Source of the DNA: Saccharicrinis sp965230625
GTDB lineage: Bacteria > Bacteroidota > Bacteroidia > Bacteroidales > Marinilabiliaceae
Direction: 5' to 3'
NCBI GenBank assembly: GCA_965230625.1
Contig: CBDDLL010000002.1
Location: forward strand, 868,001 to 932,000
DNA: 64,000 nt
The translations under genes were made by a program, and so were the position numbers. Shown in pieces: positions 54,608-63,501 of this stretch; the first letter of the stretch is position 1; each line of letters opens with the position of its first letter. The notes below the pieces were generated by a model. It ran no database searches. It was not told the origin of the DNA and was given only the letters and a program-made list of their open reading frames with translations.

Positions 54608-54675
54608 ATTACAAAAGACAAAAGCCATTTTAATATATGTGGTAACTTAATAAATTTAAATATAAATAAACTCAA

Positions 54676-55728
54676 ATGAATAGGATTCTAGTTTTTCTCA
54701 TCTTTTTAAATTTATCAATTTTATTAAATGCTCAAAAGGATTTGCGTAAAGGTTTCATATTAAATACTAAAACGGATACCATAAAAGGAATGTTAAATTA
54801 TCAGGGCGATATTAAAAATAGCAAGGCATGTGTATTTTACTCTGACCTTGGGAAAAAGAAAGTATTCCAACCTTTTGATATATATGGCTATAAATTTAAT
54901 GGTGGTAAATTTTATATTTCAAAGAATATAATAAAATCCGATACAATTTCTCAAGTGTTTGCTGAATGCCTGGTTAGCGGTCAAAAAGACATTTATTATT
55001 ATCGAGATTATTCTGGCTACCATTTCCTTATAAATGCAAATGATAGCTCTTTGATTGAGATTCCTTATAAACAAGAGATAATTAAGATTGGTAGTAAATC
55101 GTATTTGCGAGAATCAACTCAACATATTGAAATTCTAAAATCATACTTTCTGGATTGTCCTTCTATTTATTCACAAATTGAAAAAATGAAGAAGCCTAAT
55201 ACAAGGAATCTGATTTCAATTGCAAAAGCATATCATGATGAGGTGTGTGGTGAAAATAGTTGTATTGTTTACAAAAAGCAGAAAACATCAATAAAAATAG
55301 CATTCGAACCACGCACTGAGTTTACGAAATTTAAAGAAAATCCTAACTATTTTGAACAATATGGTGGATTATTACATATATGGTTACCTGCCTCAAATGA
55401 AAAACTATATTTAAAATCTGGTTTATTTTATTCAAAACATTCTAATGATTTATCAATGTATAAAATTCCCCTTCAGTTTGAATATTTATTCCCAAATAAA
55501 TTAATTCGACCAAAATTTGATTTAGGCTTTAATGTCTATTTACTAAATAATCCTAGTTACTCTGAAGGAATGGCATTGACTTTAGCTACATCCGGAGGCT
55601 TTTTGGTACGCTTAACTAAATTTATGTATTTGGACTTATCATTTGAGACTGATATTCTTCAATTTACTTATGAAACAGACTTATTCTTATCTCACTCTTT
55701 TGGGTTAGGGACATTCATATTGTTCTAA
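54676..55728 (+). CDS. Outer-membrane-type protein of unknown function
   Basis: 350 residues with a signal peptide (ILVFLIFLNLSILLNAQ). The N-terminal half has a beta-rich domain beginning GFILNTKTDTIKGMLNY, commonly seen in Bacteroidota exported proteins; the C-terminal half (from ~210) has alternating aromatic strands (YLFPNKLIRPKFDLGFNVYL; GGFLVRLTKFMYLDLSF) ending ...FGLGTFILF, which suggests an 8-stranded outer-membrane barrel. Function unknown. Probably monocistronic. Confidence 0.7.
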   Translation: MNRILVFLIFLNLSILLNAQKDLRKGFILNTKTDTIKGMLNYQGDIKNSKACVFYSDLGKKKVFQPFDIYGYKFNGGKFYISKNIIKSDTISQVFAECLVSGQKDIYYYRDYSGYHFLINANDSSLIEIPYKQEIIKIGSKSYLRESTQHIEILKSYFLDCPSIYSQIEKMKKPNTRNLISIAKAYHDEVCGENSCIVYKKQKTSIKIAFEPRTEFTKFKENPNYFEQYGGLLHIWLPASNEKLYLKSGLFYSKHSNDLSMYKIPLQFEYLFPNKLIRPKFDLGFNVYLLNNPSYSEGMALTLATSGGFLVRLTKFMYLDLSFETDILQFTYETDLFLSHSFGLGTFILF

Positions 55729-56222
55729 TTAGTGTCCGCAAGAAAACTCCAACAATTTAATGCCTTTGATAAGAAAACAACAAAAATTTAGTTTGCAAAA
55801 CCATAAAAACAAAGTTTTACTTTTGTAAATGATCTGGTAAACGTAACGCAGAATCAACAATCACGAACACTTATGAATTAGCACTCCTGAGTAATTTGGT
55901 GTTTTCTGATATATACTATCTTAAAAAAGCAGTGTGTTTCATTAGCTTTTGTTGCGACGATGGTAGCTTGCAAAACAAAATTAACAACTACCTACAATTA
56001 AAATTGGAAATTGAACAAGTAAATTTTATTAAAAGATAGATTAAATAAAGGCCTGCCCACAAAACACTAATTCGGTTAAGTTTTGTATGAGTTAGATTAT
56101 CTAGGCTTTGTACTTAAGGCTTTAATTTAAATGAGGTATTGCTTATATTCCGATTGCACATTGGTCTTTTATCTAAAATCTTACGATCTATTAAAAGTTA
56201 ACTGTTAAAAAATGAACAAACA
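55729..56222 (+). other. Intergenic region: IS-end-like repeat and a lipoprotein relic
   Basis: 494 bp without an intact gene. It starts with the GTGTCCGCAAGAAAACTCC repeat shared with 39953. A short frame at ~55927-56006 reads LKKQCVSLAFVATMVACKTK, a lipoprotein signal peptide without a start codon and cut off after seven more residues, evidently the relic of a deleted gene. The remaining sequence shows nothing further. Confidence 0.5.
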
Positions 56223-57320
56223 ATGAATAGAATATTACTGATACTTTTTATTTTTTCGAGCTTAATCACAGAAGCTCAGGATATACAGACTTGGTTTGCT
56301 TTTTGGGATAATGATTCTACTTATATTGGATTTAAAGATATTAATGGAGAAATTCAAATCAAACCAAATCTTGTTGGTATTACTTCGGCTAAGAAATTTG
56401 AAAAAATTATGGCTGTTATTGAGCATGATAATGCGAATTATAAAACCTATTATCTGACAAAGAGTGGAAAAAAAGTTGGTATTGATAGTCTTTTCTTTTT
56501 TGATAATACTCCCGATTGTGAAAGTGAAGGATTTATCAGATTTAAAGACAAGGAAACTAAGATGGTTGGAATGTTTGACCAAAATGGGGAAATTGTAATC
56601 CCTGCTAAATACAATACTTTATCGAGAGTTGAAAATGGATTGATAGTCGGATTAAAGGGGGCAAAGAAAGATTATTGGGATAAGCACAAGGAGTCTGATT
56701 GCAATCATTATAGTTGGAAAGGTGGTAAACAATATTTAATTGATACCAAAGGAAAAATACTTATTGAAAATTTTGATTATACCAAATACTTAAACTTCTA
56801 CTCCTTAAAAATTGAATCCAACTCCAATAATGATTCTATAAGAATGGAATTTAAAGGAGTTGATGGTAAGTATTATTCGCTTATTGATTATGAAAAAGAG
56901 TTTAAACTAGAATTGAAAGCTCTCTTAACAAATACTTTATCCCATAATGATTTATTAAAAATGTGTTATGACAATATTTATTACTGGAAAGATGGTCAAG
57001 GCTGGGTTTCAGAACCTAAAGCAAATTTCATGAATAGAAATTTTGAAATTGTAAAAGATAAGCTATTACAGTTTGCATCCCCAAATGTTGACAATAACAT
57101 TTTCGTTCATGGTTTGAATCCATATATTTATGAGTGCGAAACTTTTGCTAAATACTTTAACAACTGTGGAGAAGCAAGGGAGTCAAAGTATCCAGTGATG
57201 AATATTGTGATAAACACCAAAATAGATGAAAAATTAGTGCAAGATCATTTCGATTTCTTAAGAACAGATAAAGGATACGAATTAATAAGTATTACGATTA
57301 AAACCAGTAAAATAGAATAA
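56223..57320 (+). CDS. Exported WG-repeat protein
   Basis: 365 residues with signal peptide (LLILFIFSSLITEAQ). The first ~190 residues contain WG/KWG-type repeats (YIGFKDINGEIQIKP; GMFDQNGEIVIPAKYN; LIDTKGKILIENFDY) that form beta-propeller-like structures. The C-terminal ~170 residues are a different, helical domain (KALLTNTLSHNDLLKMCYDN). WG proteins are common in Bacteroidota and mostly of unknown function. A palindrome follows the stop, so this too may be cassette-borne. Confidence 0.8.
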   Translation: MNRILLILFIFSSLITEAQDIQTWFAFWDNDSTYIGFKDINGEIQIKPNLVGITSAKKFEKIMAVIEHDNANYKTYYLTKSGKKVGIDSLFFFDNTPDCESEGFIRFKDKETKMVGMFDQNGEIVIPAKYNTLSRVENGLIVGLKGAKKDYWDKHKESDCNHYSWKGGKQYLIDTKGKILIENFDYTKYLNFYSLKIESNSNNDSIRMEFKGVDGKYYSLIDYEKEFKLELKALLTNTLSHNDLLKMCYDNIYYWKDGQGWVSEPKANFMNRNFEIVKDKLLQFASPNVDNNIFVHGLNPYIYECETFAKYFNNCGEARESKYPVMNIVINTKIDEKLVQDHFDFLRTDKGYELISITIKTSKIE

Positions 57321-57466
57321 CAACAGATACAATGTATAAAAATAATAGCTGAGACAATAGTGATTTCAAATATAGCTTGCTTTATCATTCCTTTAACTTG
57401 ACAGGAAAATGCTACGCTGCTGGCTAATATTCTTATATTTATAAGTTGGCTGCAAGTTTCAGATAC
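57317..57466 (+). repeat. Weak attC-like palindrome after the WG-repeat gene
   Basis: ACAATGTATAAAAATAATAGC loosely faces GCTAATATTCTTATATTTATAAG, and an ACTTGACAGG block recalls attC-like sites 2 and 3 (AACTTGACAGGTAAGAG). Degenerate; right-hand core uncertain. Confidence 0.45.
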
Positions 57467-57580
57467 GTGCGTAAATAAGATTGTTTATGAAAAAACAAAG
57501 AATTCTGATATAACTTTTAATGACGAAAAAAAATTAGAGATTCAAAAAATATAAAAAAACTACTAACTAATTTATAAACA

Positions 57581-58003
57581 ATGAATATTGAAAATATGTC
57601 TTTTGAATATTGGAATAAACTTGCTGATCAATTAATTATGATTAGTTCATTGTTAAGCGGATTTTCCATTGCTGTTATTGCAAATATTTTGGTATCTGAA
57701 ACAAAAACTCGCCTTATAAAACATATAATGAAATCTGCGGTCTTAGCCGCCAGTTTCTTTATGGTCTCTTTGTTCTCAATGACAAAAGTACTAATGATGA
57801 CTACAGATGGTTTTCCACTAAATATGACGGAAGGAGATTTAATGACTGCATCGCTTATTGGTGGAACTACATTTTTTTTGGGGATTATATCCTTGATAAC
57901 TATGATTGCATTATCTGGCTGGAGCAAATCTAAAAAAATGGGCATATTTACTACAGTAGTTGGAGCTTTGACACTGATACTAATATTATTCATGTCGACT
58001 TAG
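57581..58003 (+). CDS. Small membrane protein
   Basis: 140 residues with four hydrophobic helices (MISSLLSGFSIAVIANIL; AVLAASFFMVSLFSMTKVL; ASLIGGTTFFLGIISLITMI; GIFTTVVGALTLILILFM). The first helix and the tetra-helical layout are typical of small Bacteroidota membrane proteins with no assigned role. No operon partner. Confidence 0.65.
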   Translation: MNIENMSFEYWNKLADQLIMISSLLSGFSIAVIANILVSETKTRLIKHIMKSAVLAASFFMVSLFSMTKVLMMTTDGFPLNMTEGDLMTASLIGGTTFFLGIISLITMIALSGWSKSKKMGIFTTVVGALTLILILFMST

Positions 58004-58086
58004 AAATTAAACTAAAAAAAACAGAAGAGAATAAAAAAATGTAGTGCATTTGACAGACAGTACTAGAAGTATAAATGATTTAATCT

Positions 58087-58094
58087 TACCTTTG
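58087..58094 (+). promoter_or_regulatory. Candidate guaB -7 box
   Basis: TACCTTTG matches TAnnTTTG 24 bp before the guaB start. No good TTTG at the -33 position. Confidence 0.35.
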
Positions 58095-58117
58095 TTCAAT
58101 TTTTAAAAAGTAAGATT

Positions 58118-59614
58118 ATGGCCAATATTATAAACGAAGTTTCAAGAACCTTTAATGAATTTTTGATTATACCAGGGTTAACAACAAAATTTAATACCCC
58201 GGATAATACAAAATTACAAACTCCATTAGTACGGTTTAAAAGGGGAGAATCTCCAAAAATTAGCTTAAATATTCCATTTGTATCTGCCATTATGCAATCT
58301 GTTTCAGACAGTAAGTTAGCGATTGCACTCGCCAAAGAAGGAGGTTTATCTTTTATTTTTGGATCACAGTCAATTGAAGACCAAGCAAGAATGGTTTCTG
58401 AAGTAAAAAAATATAAAGCTGGTTTCGTTGAAAGTAGGGCAAACATTACACCTGATGACACCCTTAAAGACATAATCGCATTAAAAGAAAAAACAGGTTT
58501 TTCAACAGTTGGCGTTACAGACAATGGAAAATCCTCAGGTAAGCTTCTCGGAATCGTGACCAGTCGTGATTATAGAATAAGTAGGGATAATCCTGAAAGA
58601 AAAGTTAAAGAGTTTATGACTCCATTTGAAAATATGGTTACGGCCGAAGATGGTATATCTCTTGGTGAAGCAAATGATATTATTTGGGAACATAAGCTTA
58701 ATACATTGCCCATTGTTGATAAGGAGCAAAACTTAAAATATTTTGTGTTTCGAAAAGACTACGACAGTCACAAGAAAAACCCAAATGAGCTATTGGATTC
58801 TAAAAAACAACTGATTGTTGGAGCTGGAATAAATACTCGGGATTACAAGGAAAGAGTTCCTGCTCTTATTGAAGCAGGGGTTGATGTATTATGTATTGAT
58901 TCATCAGATGGTTTTTCGGAATGGCAAAAAGAAACAATCGAGTACATTAAAGAAAGTTTTGGAAATGATGTTTTAGTTGGAGCAGGAAACGTGGTTGATA
59001 AAGAAGGATTCTTATACCTCGCAAAAGCAGGAGCTGACTTTATTAAAGTTGGTGTTGGTGGAGGTTCTATTTGTATTACCCGTGAACAAAAAGGAATTGG
59101 TAGAGGACAAGCTACAGCTTTAATTGATGTAGCCGATGCAAGAAACACTTACTTCGAGGAAACAGGTGATTACATTCCAATATGTTCCGATGGCGGTATT
59201 GTGCAAGACTATCATATGACACTTGCATTAGCAATGGGGGCTGACTTTTTAATGATGGGAAGATATTTTGCACGCTTTGACGAAAGTCCTACAAGAAAAC
59301 TATTAGTTGGAGGAAACTATGTAAAAGAGTATTGGGGCGAAGGTTCTAATAGAGCACGAAATTGGCAGAGATATGACATGGGAGGAAATAACAATTTAAA
59401 ATTTGAGGAAGGCGTTGATAGTTATGTTGCTTATGCTGGTAAACTTAAAGATAATTTAGACCAAACATTGGGTAAAATAAAATCTACGATGTGTAGTTGT
59501 GGAGTATCAACAATAAAGGAATTACAATCAGAAGCCAAAATTACTTTAGTTTCGTCAACAAGCATAATCGAAGGTGGAGCTCACGATGTGATTGTAAAAG
59601 AAGTTGATAAATAG
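58118..59614 (+). CDS. guaB: IMP dehydrogenase
   Basis: 498 residues. Oxidises IMP to XMP with NAD+, the first step of guanine nucleotide synthesis. Two CBS domains are inserted at ~105-215 (FVESRANITPDD, VKEFMTPFENMVTAEDGISL). The catalytic Cys is C319 in GGGSICITREQKGIGRGQ, and the NAD/IMP loop GVDVLCIDSSDGFSEWQ is present. The N-terminus (FLIIPGLTTKFNTPD) belongs to the longer IMPDH type shared by Bacteroidota and Clostridia. A core gene. Confidence 0.95.
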   Translation: MANIINEVSRTFNEFLIIPGLTTKFNTPDNTKLQTPLVRFKRGESPKISLNIPFVSAIMQSVSDSKLAIALAKEGGLSFIFGSQSIEDQARMVSEVKKYKAGFVESRANITPDDTLKDIIALKEKTGFSTVGVTDNGKSSGKLLGIVTSRDYRISRDNPERKVKEFMTPFENMVTAEDGISLGEANDIIWEHKLNTLPIVDKEQNLKYFVFRKDYDSHKKNPNELLDSKKQLIVGAGINTRDYKERVPALIEAGVDVLCIDSSDGFSEWQKETIEYIKESFGNDVLVGAGNVVDKEGFLYLAKAGADFIKVGVGGGSICITREQKGIGRGQATALIDVADARNTYFEETGDYIPICSDGGIVQDYHMTLALAMGADFLMMGRYFARFDESPTRKLLVGGNYVKEYWGEGSNRARNWQRYDMGGNNNLKFEEGVDSYVAYAGKLKDNLDQTLGKIKSTMCSCGVSTIKELQSEAKITLVSSTSIIEGGAHDVIVKEVDK

Positions 59615-59624
59615 AAAACACAAA

Positions 59625-59745
59625 TACCTATAACAGGGAAAGTACAAAATATTTAATTATGTATCCCGCTCAAACAACCTTACGATTTGGGCGGGAAAAT
59701 ATCAAGTAATCTGCCACTACGCAAACTATTTACCATTGCCTTTTA
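59625..59745 (+). repeat. Repeat family C, second copy, after guaB
   Basis: TATCCCGCTCAAAC...GGGCGGG forms a hairpin, and CTGCCACTACGCAAACTATT matches the right arm of the element at 22958-23092. May be a cassette end or a terminator-type structure. Confidence 0.5.
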
Positions 59746-59907
59746 ATTATTACGCAAGATTGAAATCTTAAAAACGTATAAAAAAATTACAGTATTTTTA
59801 TTCATTTGAATTAATGTAGTTTGTCATTCTCAATTTTATCTTCAATCAGATCTCCCTAATAAGCAAGTTCCTTTCTATTATAAAAAAATCAAAATTATTA
59901 ATGAAGA

Positions 59908-60471
59908 ATGAATTTAAGACAGCATATAGAATCTTTAATAGAATTAACTGAAGACTCATGGAGAATTATTGAGTCATCATTTATCCAGAAAGAATTAAAA
60001 AAAGGTAAAATTCTACAGCGCGAAGGTCAGGTTTGTAAATTTGTAGCCTATAATATTGATGGAGTTCTAAGAGAATATTTTTATCATAACGGCATAGAAA
60101 CTACCTCTGATTTTATTTTTCAAGATACCTTTTTCTCTGCATATTCAAGTTTTGTAAATCAAACGCCTTCAAATGTATATATAGAGGCTTTATCGAATAT
60201 TAAAATATTAGTGATGCATTATGAAACCAAACAGAAACTGTATGAAACAGTACCCGAATGGGACAGACTTGCAAGAAAGATAACCGAAATGCATTATTCG
60301 GCTAAGGAGAGTAGAACTAATATGCTGGCAAGTATGACAGCTGACGAAAAGTATAAACAATTACTTGACTATGGTAATACGGAAATTATTAAAAAGATAC
60401 CTTTAAAACACATTGCTTCCTACCTTGGAATTGCTCCGGAAACATTGAGCAGAGTAAGAAAAAGGATATAG
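59908..60471 (+). CDS. Crp/Fnr-family transcriptional regulator
   Basis: 187 residues: a cyclic-nucleotide-binding-like beta-roll (residues ~25-115) without the FNR Cys ligands, and a short C-terminal HTH (KHIASYLGIAPETLSRVRKRI) whose recognition helix has the E..SR pattern that reads TTGA-type half-sites. An FNR-like site lies 10 bp after its stop, before the epimerase gene, which is its likely target. Confidence 0.88.
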   Translation: MNLRQHIESLIELTEDSWRIIESSFIQKELKKGKILQREGQVCKFVAYNIDGVLREYFYHNGIETTSDFIFQDTFFSAYSSFVNQTPSNVYIEALSNIKILVMHYETKQKLYETVPEWDRLARKITEMHYSAKESRTNMLASMTADEKYKQLLDYGNTEIIKKIPLKHIASYLGIAPETLSRVRKRI

Positions 60472-60481
60472 AAATACTTTC

Positions 60482-60496
60482 TTGACTTATATCAAG
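60482..60496. promoter_or_regulatory. FNR/Crp-like operator before the epimerase gene
   Basis: TTGACTTATATCAAG, close to the TTGAT-N4-ATCAA consensus with one deviating base. Its centre is about 32 bp upstream of TACTTTTG (60518-60525; a TAnnTTTG match), so about -40 from the expected start, the class II activator position. Confidence 0.55.
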
Positions 60497-60550
60497 AACA
60501 ATGGTTTTTAGCCCCATTACTTTTGCTTTTGTAATATTAAATCGATAATT

Positions 60551-61507
60551 ATGAAAGTATTAATAACAGGAGCAACTGGTTATGTAGGGCGTCATTTAAT
60601 TAGTGAACTTAGTAAAAGTGAACATCAGATTTATGCCCTTGTAAGAAACAACAAAAAAAATGACATTCTTATTGCACATAATGTTCAACCACTAATAGGT
60701 GACATAGAAAACAAAGAAAGCCTTAAGAAGATTGAACATGACTTTGATATAATAATTCACCTCGCCTTTTCACTCTTCCCTGGAGCTAATGCAATAACAA
60801 ATATTGAAGGATTTGATAACATTGTTTCTTTTGCAAAGCAACATCCAAAAAAGAAATTTATTTATGTAAGTTCTCAACTCGTATATGGAAATACACCCAA
60901 AGATCAAATAATTCACGAAGATTTTCCTTGCACAACCACAATGTCATTTGGTAAACATCAATTAAGGGCAGAGAATAAATTGATTAAAATGTCGAGACAA
61001 GATGGATTTCCTGCAGTTATTTTACGCCCATCGGAAATATACGGAGGAAATGGCGGTTTCTTTAAAGAGGTTCAATTGGATGGATATATTAATGGCAAAA
61101 TCCCGATAATTGGAAGTGGAAATAATGCTATAAGTTTTACTTACATTGGCGATTTAGTTCAGGTTATTGTCAATTCAATTTCCTTACATTATATTGAAGG
61201 TCACATTTTTAACATTAATACTCCCGGAGTTATAACTCAAAATGAACTAATTACCTTGATTAAGAGTAAGACCAAAACTAAACCCATTTTTAAAGTGCCA
61301 AAAATCATGGGGTGGATAGTTGCAACTTTTGCTGTTTTAATTTCTAAAATCTCCTCACAAGTTCCATTTATGGATTTTGATGTTGTTAGAGTTGCCACAA
61401 TGGAAAGTGGAGAAAGAAGTATTAAAAAAGCAACGGAAATGATTAATTTTAAACCTAAATATCAAGATATCCGTGAAGGTTTAACTAACTGTTATTTCCC
61501 AAGTTGA
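60551..61507 (+). CDS. NAD(P)-binding epimerase/dehydratase (atypical SDR)
   Basis: 318 residues. The N-terminal TGATGYVGRHL is the Rossmann glycine loop; LRPSEIYG and the SSQLVYG Ser plus FGKHQLRAENK (H in place of Tyr in the YxxxK position) are SDR-epimerase landmarks. A sugar-nucleotide or isoprenoid-type NAD-dependent dehydrogenase is possible; the missing catalytic Tyr suggests an atypical or binding-only role. Controlled, I infer, by the adjacent Crp/Fnr gene. Confidence 0.85.
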   Translation: MKVLITGATGYVGRHLISELSKSEHQIYALVRNNKKNDILIAHNVQPLIGDIENKESLKKIEHDFDIIIHLAFSLFPGANAITNIEGFDNIVSFAKQHPKKKFIYVSSQLVYGNTPKDQIIHEDFPCTTTMSFGKHQLRAENKLIKMSRQDGFPAVILRPSEIYGGNGGFFKEVQLDGYINGKIPIIGSGNNAISFTYIGDLVQVIVNSISLHYIEGHIFNINTPGVITQNELITLIKSKTKTKPIFKVPKIMGWIVATFAVLISKISSQVPFMDFDVVRVATMESGERSIKKATEMINFKPKYQDIREGLTNCYFPS

Positions 61508-61917
61508 GAAACACGAGTTACTAACACATATCGTAAGCCGGTGAACTAGACAATTTAAATTCGTACACTCACCCAAAACCGTAACTCTTTAATAATAAAG
61601 CATTAAAAACAGCATTCTAATCATTATCTATACCATTGTGTACAATATAACAATAGATCGTTTGATTATAGACAAAAGACTATTTTAGAAAAACTTATCA
61701 TCAAGCATTTAATTAACCTACCCCCTATTACCCTAATTTTCTATCATTCTATGCATTACAAAAATATTAACTAACTATTTATTCTCTTTATCATAAGAGA
61801 ATTGACTACTTATTACTTATGCTTTTACAAATACTGTCTATTATAATATATTCTTAATTGAATAAATAAGTCTGAAGCTAATTACAAGCTATTTAAAAGA
61901 ATATGCAAAGCAATATT
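61508..61917 (+). other. Intergenic region
   Basis: About 410 bp, very AT-rich, no gene. No repeat was found in the first 400 bp; the leader repeat begins at ~61918. Confidence 0.4.
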
Positions 61918-62196
61918 GTTATTTTCTCCTAAAGGAATTTTGAAATTTCACCACTACCCTCTTGTCTTCCAAAGGGAATTCTAAAATGGACTTAAATATT
62001 TCTTATAACATAAAATCATTTAAAAAACATAGGATATACTTTTGTTAATAGTATTAATAATTATAATTTGGAGGCTATATTTTTAAAATAACATATTATA
62101 ATTTTCAAAAATTAACCATATCGTTCCAATTTAGAATATAAAGAACAACAAATGCATACATATAATTAAATATAAAAGCAATAGATATATCGTTAA
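61918..62196 (+). repeat. Cassette leader, copy 2 (attI-like position)
   Basis: Second copy of the 43669-43949 leader: CACCACTACCCTC near its start, then ACTTTTGTTAATAGTATTAA, AAAATAACATATTATAATTT and AAGAACAACAAATGC. It ends exactly at GTTGGGGCGCATAC, which opens another cassette. The upstream genes of the two copies are unrelated. Confidence 0.7.
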
Positions 62197-62292
62197 GTTG
62201 GGGCGCATACAAGTACAATAAAGAAACATTGTTTATAAGTGAAAGAATTATTGACCATTACACTAATTGAAAAAGTTCATAAGAATAAAACT

Positions 62293-62769
62293 ATGAACGA
62301 AATTGCTAATACTGTTATTGGAATTTCAATATTATGTGTAATCCCAATAATTTGGAACATTATTCCTGACGAATTTGAAGTTGGTTATGAAGGAATAGAC
62401 TTTATTCATGAGAACTCCTACTTTATTTTAATCACTATTATGGTGTTTATTATAGGCGTCATATTGAAACTGAATAATTCTAAAAAAGCTTTTGGGAATA
62501 TCAGGTTTTATAACGAAACGATTTCTGGAAGAAAATCTAGGAAGGACTTTAATTACAAAATTAATGACTTAGAATTTATAAAGTATTTGTTTTCTAATGA
62601 ACCTGTAGACTCTTTTGAAAAAGAAAGACATTGGATTACCATAAAACCAAAGGGTGAAAAAGAAATATATTCTGAATTTTTAGGCAATGAGATTCAAATA
62701 GACTTAATAAAATTAATGACCAATTATAAAGACAAAGGATATAACATTGAAATAGAAACAATATACTAA
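62293..62769 (+). CDS. Hypothetical membrane protein
   Basis: 158 residues from the ATG MNEIANTVIG (an alternative GTG at 62239 would add 18 residues). Two hydrophobic helices (VIGISILCVIPIIWNII; FILITIMVFIIGVILKL) precede a soluble domain with FYNETISGRKSRKD and WITIKPKGEKEIYSEF, which resembles a bacterial PH-like or membrane-linked beta-sandwich domain. It is the sole gene of a cassette from 62197 (GTTGGGGCGCATAC) to 62787 (GTACGCGCCCCAAC), complementary at 13 of 14 bases. Confidence 0.65.
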   Translation: MNEIANTVIGISILCVIPIIWNIIPDEFEVGYEGIDFIHENSYFILITIMVFIIGVILKLNNSKKAFGNIRFYNETISGRKSRKDFNYKINDLEFIKYLFSNEPVDSFEKERHWITIKPKGEKEIYSEFLGNEIQIDLIKLMTNYKDKGYNIEIETIY

Positions 62770-62773
62770 TAAA

Positions 62774-62870
62774 GTACGCGCCCCAACAAAAGCTAATACG
62801 TAATGCGGATTCAGCTGAGTTTTGGGAGTTTGTAAGGCATTTGTGTGCGCCAAATTTCCGTCCCGAAAAT
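62774..62870 (+). repeat. Half attC-like cassette end (right arm missing)
   Basis: Begins with the core GTACGCGCCCCAAC and a left arm AAAGCTAATACGTAATGCGG, but no matching right arm follows. The serine hydrolase fragment starts instead, so the site seems to be truncated. Confidence 0.45.
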
Positions 62871-63320
62871 TAGAGTAACTCGAAGAATTGGTCGAAATAA
62901 AAAGCCCAATATTTTTTTCCGGGATCAATGATAATTGACTTGAAAAACCGAATATATGCCCACCGTGCCCAATAAGTCTCTTTCCATACCAATCCCACTC
63001 AGTAAAACCCAATAACCAACCATACTCAGCTTTTTCATAGTGCTTAAATCTTGTTTCATGCATTTTAACTAGCGTGGTAGAATCTAAAATTTGGGTTCCT
63101 CTATATTTCCCATTACACAATAACATAGATATATAGTGCCCCATATCTGCTGCTGTTGAACTCATAGCTCCTGCTGGATAAAAAAGTTGAAAATTAGGTT
63201 TATATGGAATTAGTTGCTTTCCCTTTTGTAAGTAGCTGGTCACATAGTTTTCTTTAAGTTCGGCTTGCCTTTCAAAGCCACTACTTTTCATTCCCATTGG
63301 CATTAATATTCTTTGTTGAT
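62860..63320 (-). pseudogene. Fragment of a class C beta-lactamase-like serine hydrolase
   Basis: The minus-strand frame (open 63384 down to 62713) encodes the C-terminal half of a beta-lactamase-family hydrolase: ILMPMGMKSSGFERQ, LFYPAGAMSSTAADMGHYI, YGWLLGFTEWDWYGKRLIGH, GGHIFGFSSQLSLIPEK (the HGG-type third motif GHGGHIFG). The N-terminal half with the SxxK Ser is absent, and the C-terminus runs into the cassette-end sequence. A relic truncated at both ends. Confidence 0.8.
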
Positions 63321-63501
63321 CTAAAACAGAAAAACTACACCTTATAATATAGAAATTCTGTTTAGCACTAAATATAACACTCAAACCTCTCTTTCCGTTG
63401 CAACAATTAATTAATAAGACTTAACTTTTTGCCAAATGACAACTAAAGGGAAATTTTGAATACCGATTTTTGAATCGTTCAACATTTAATAAAAGAATGA
63501 T

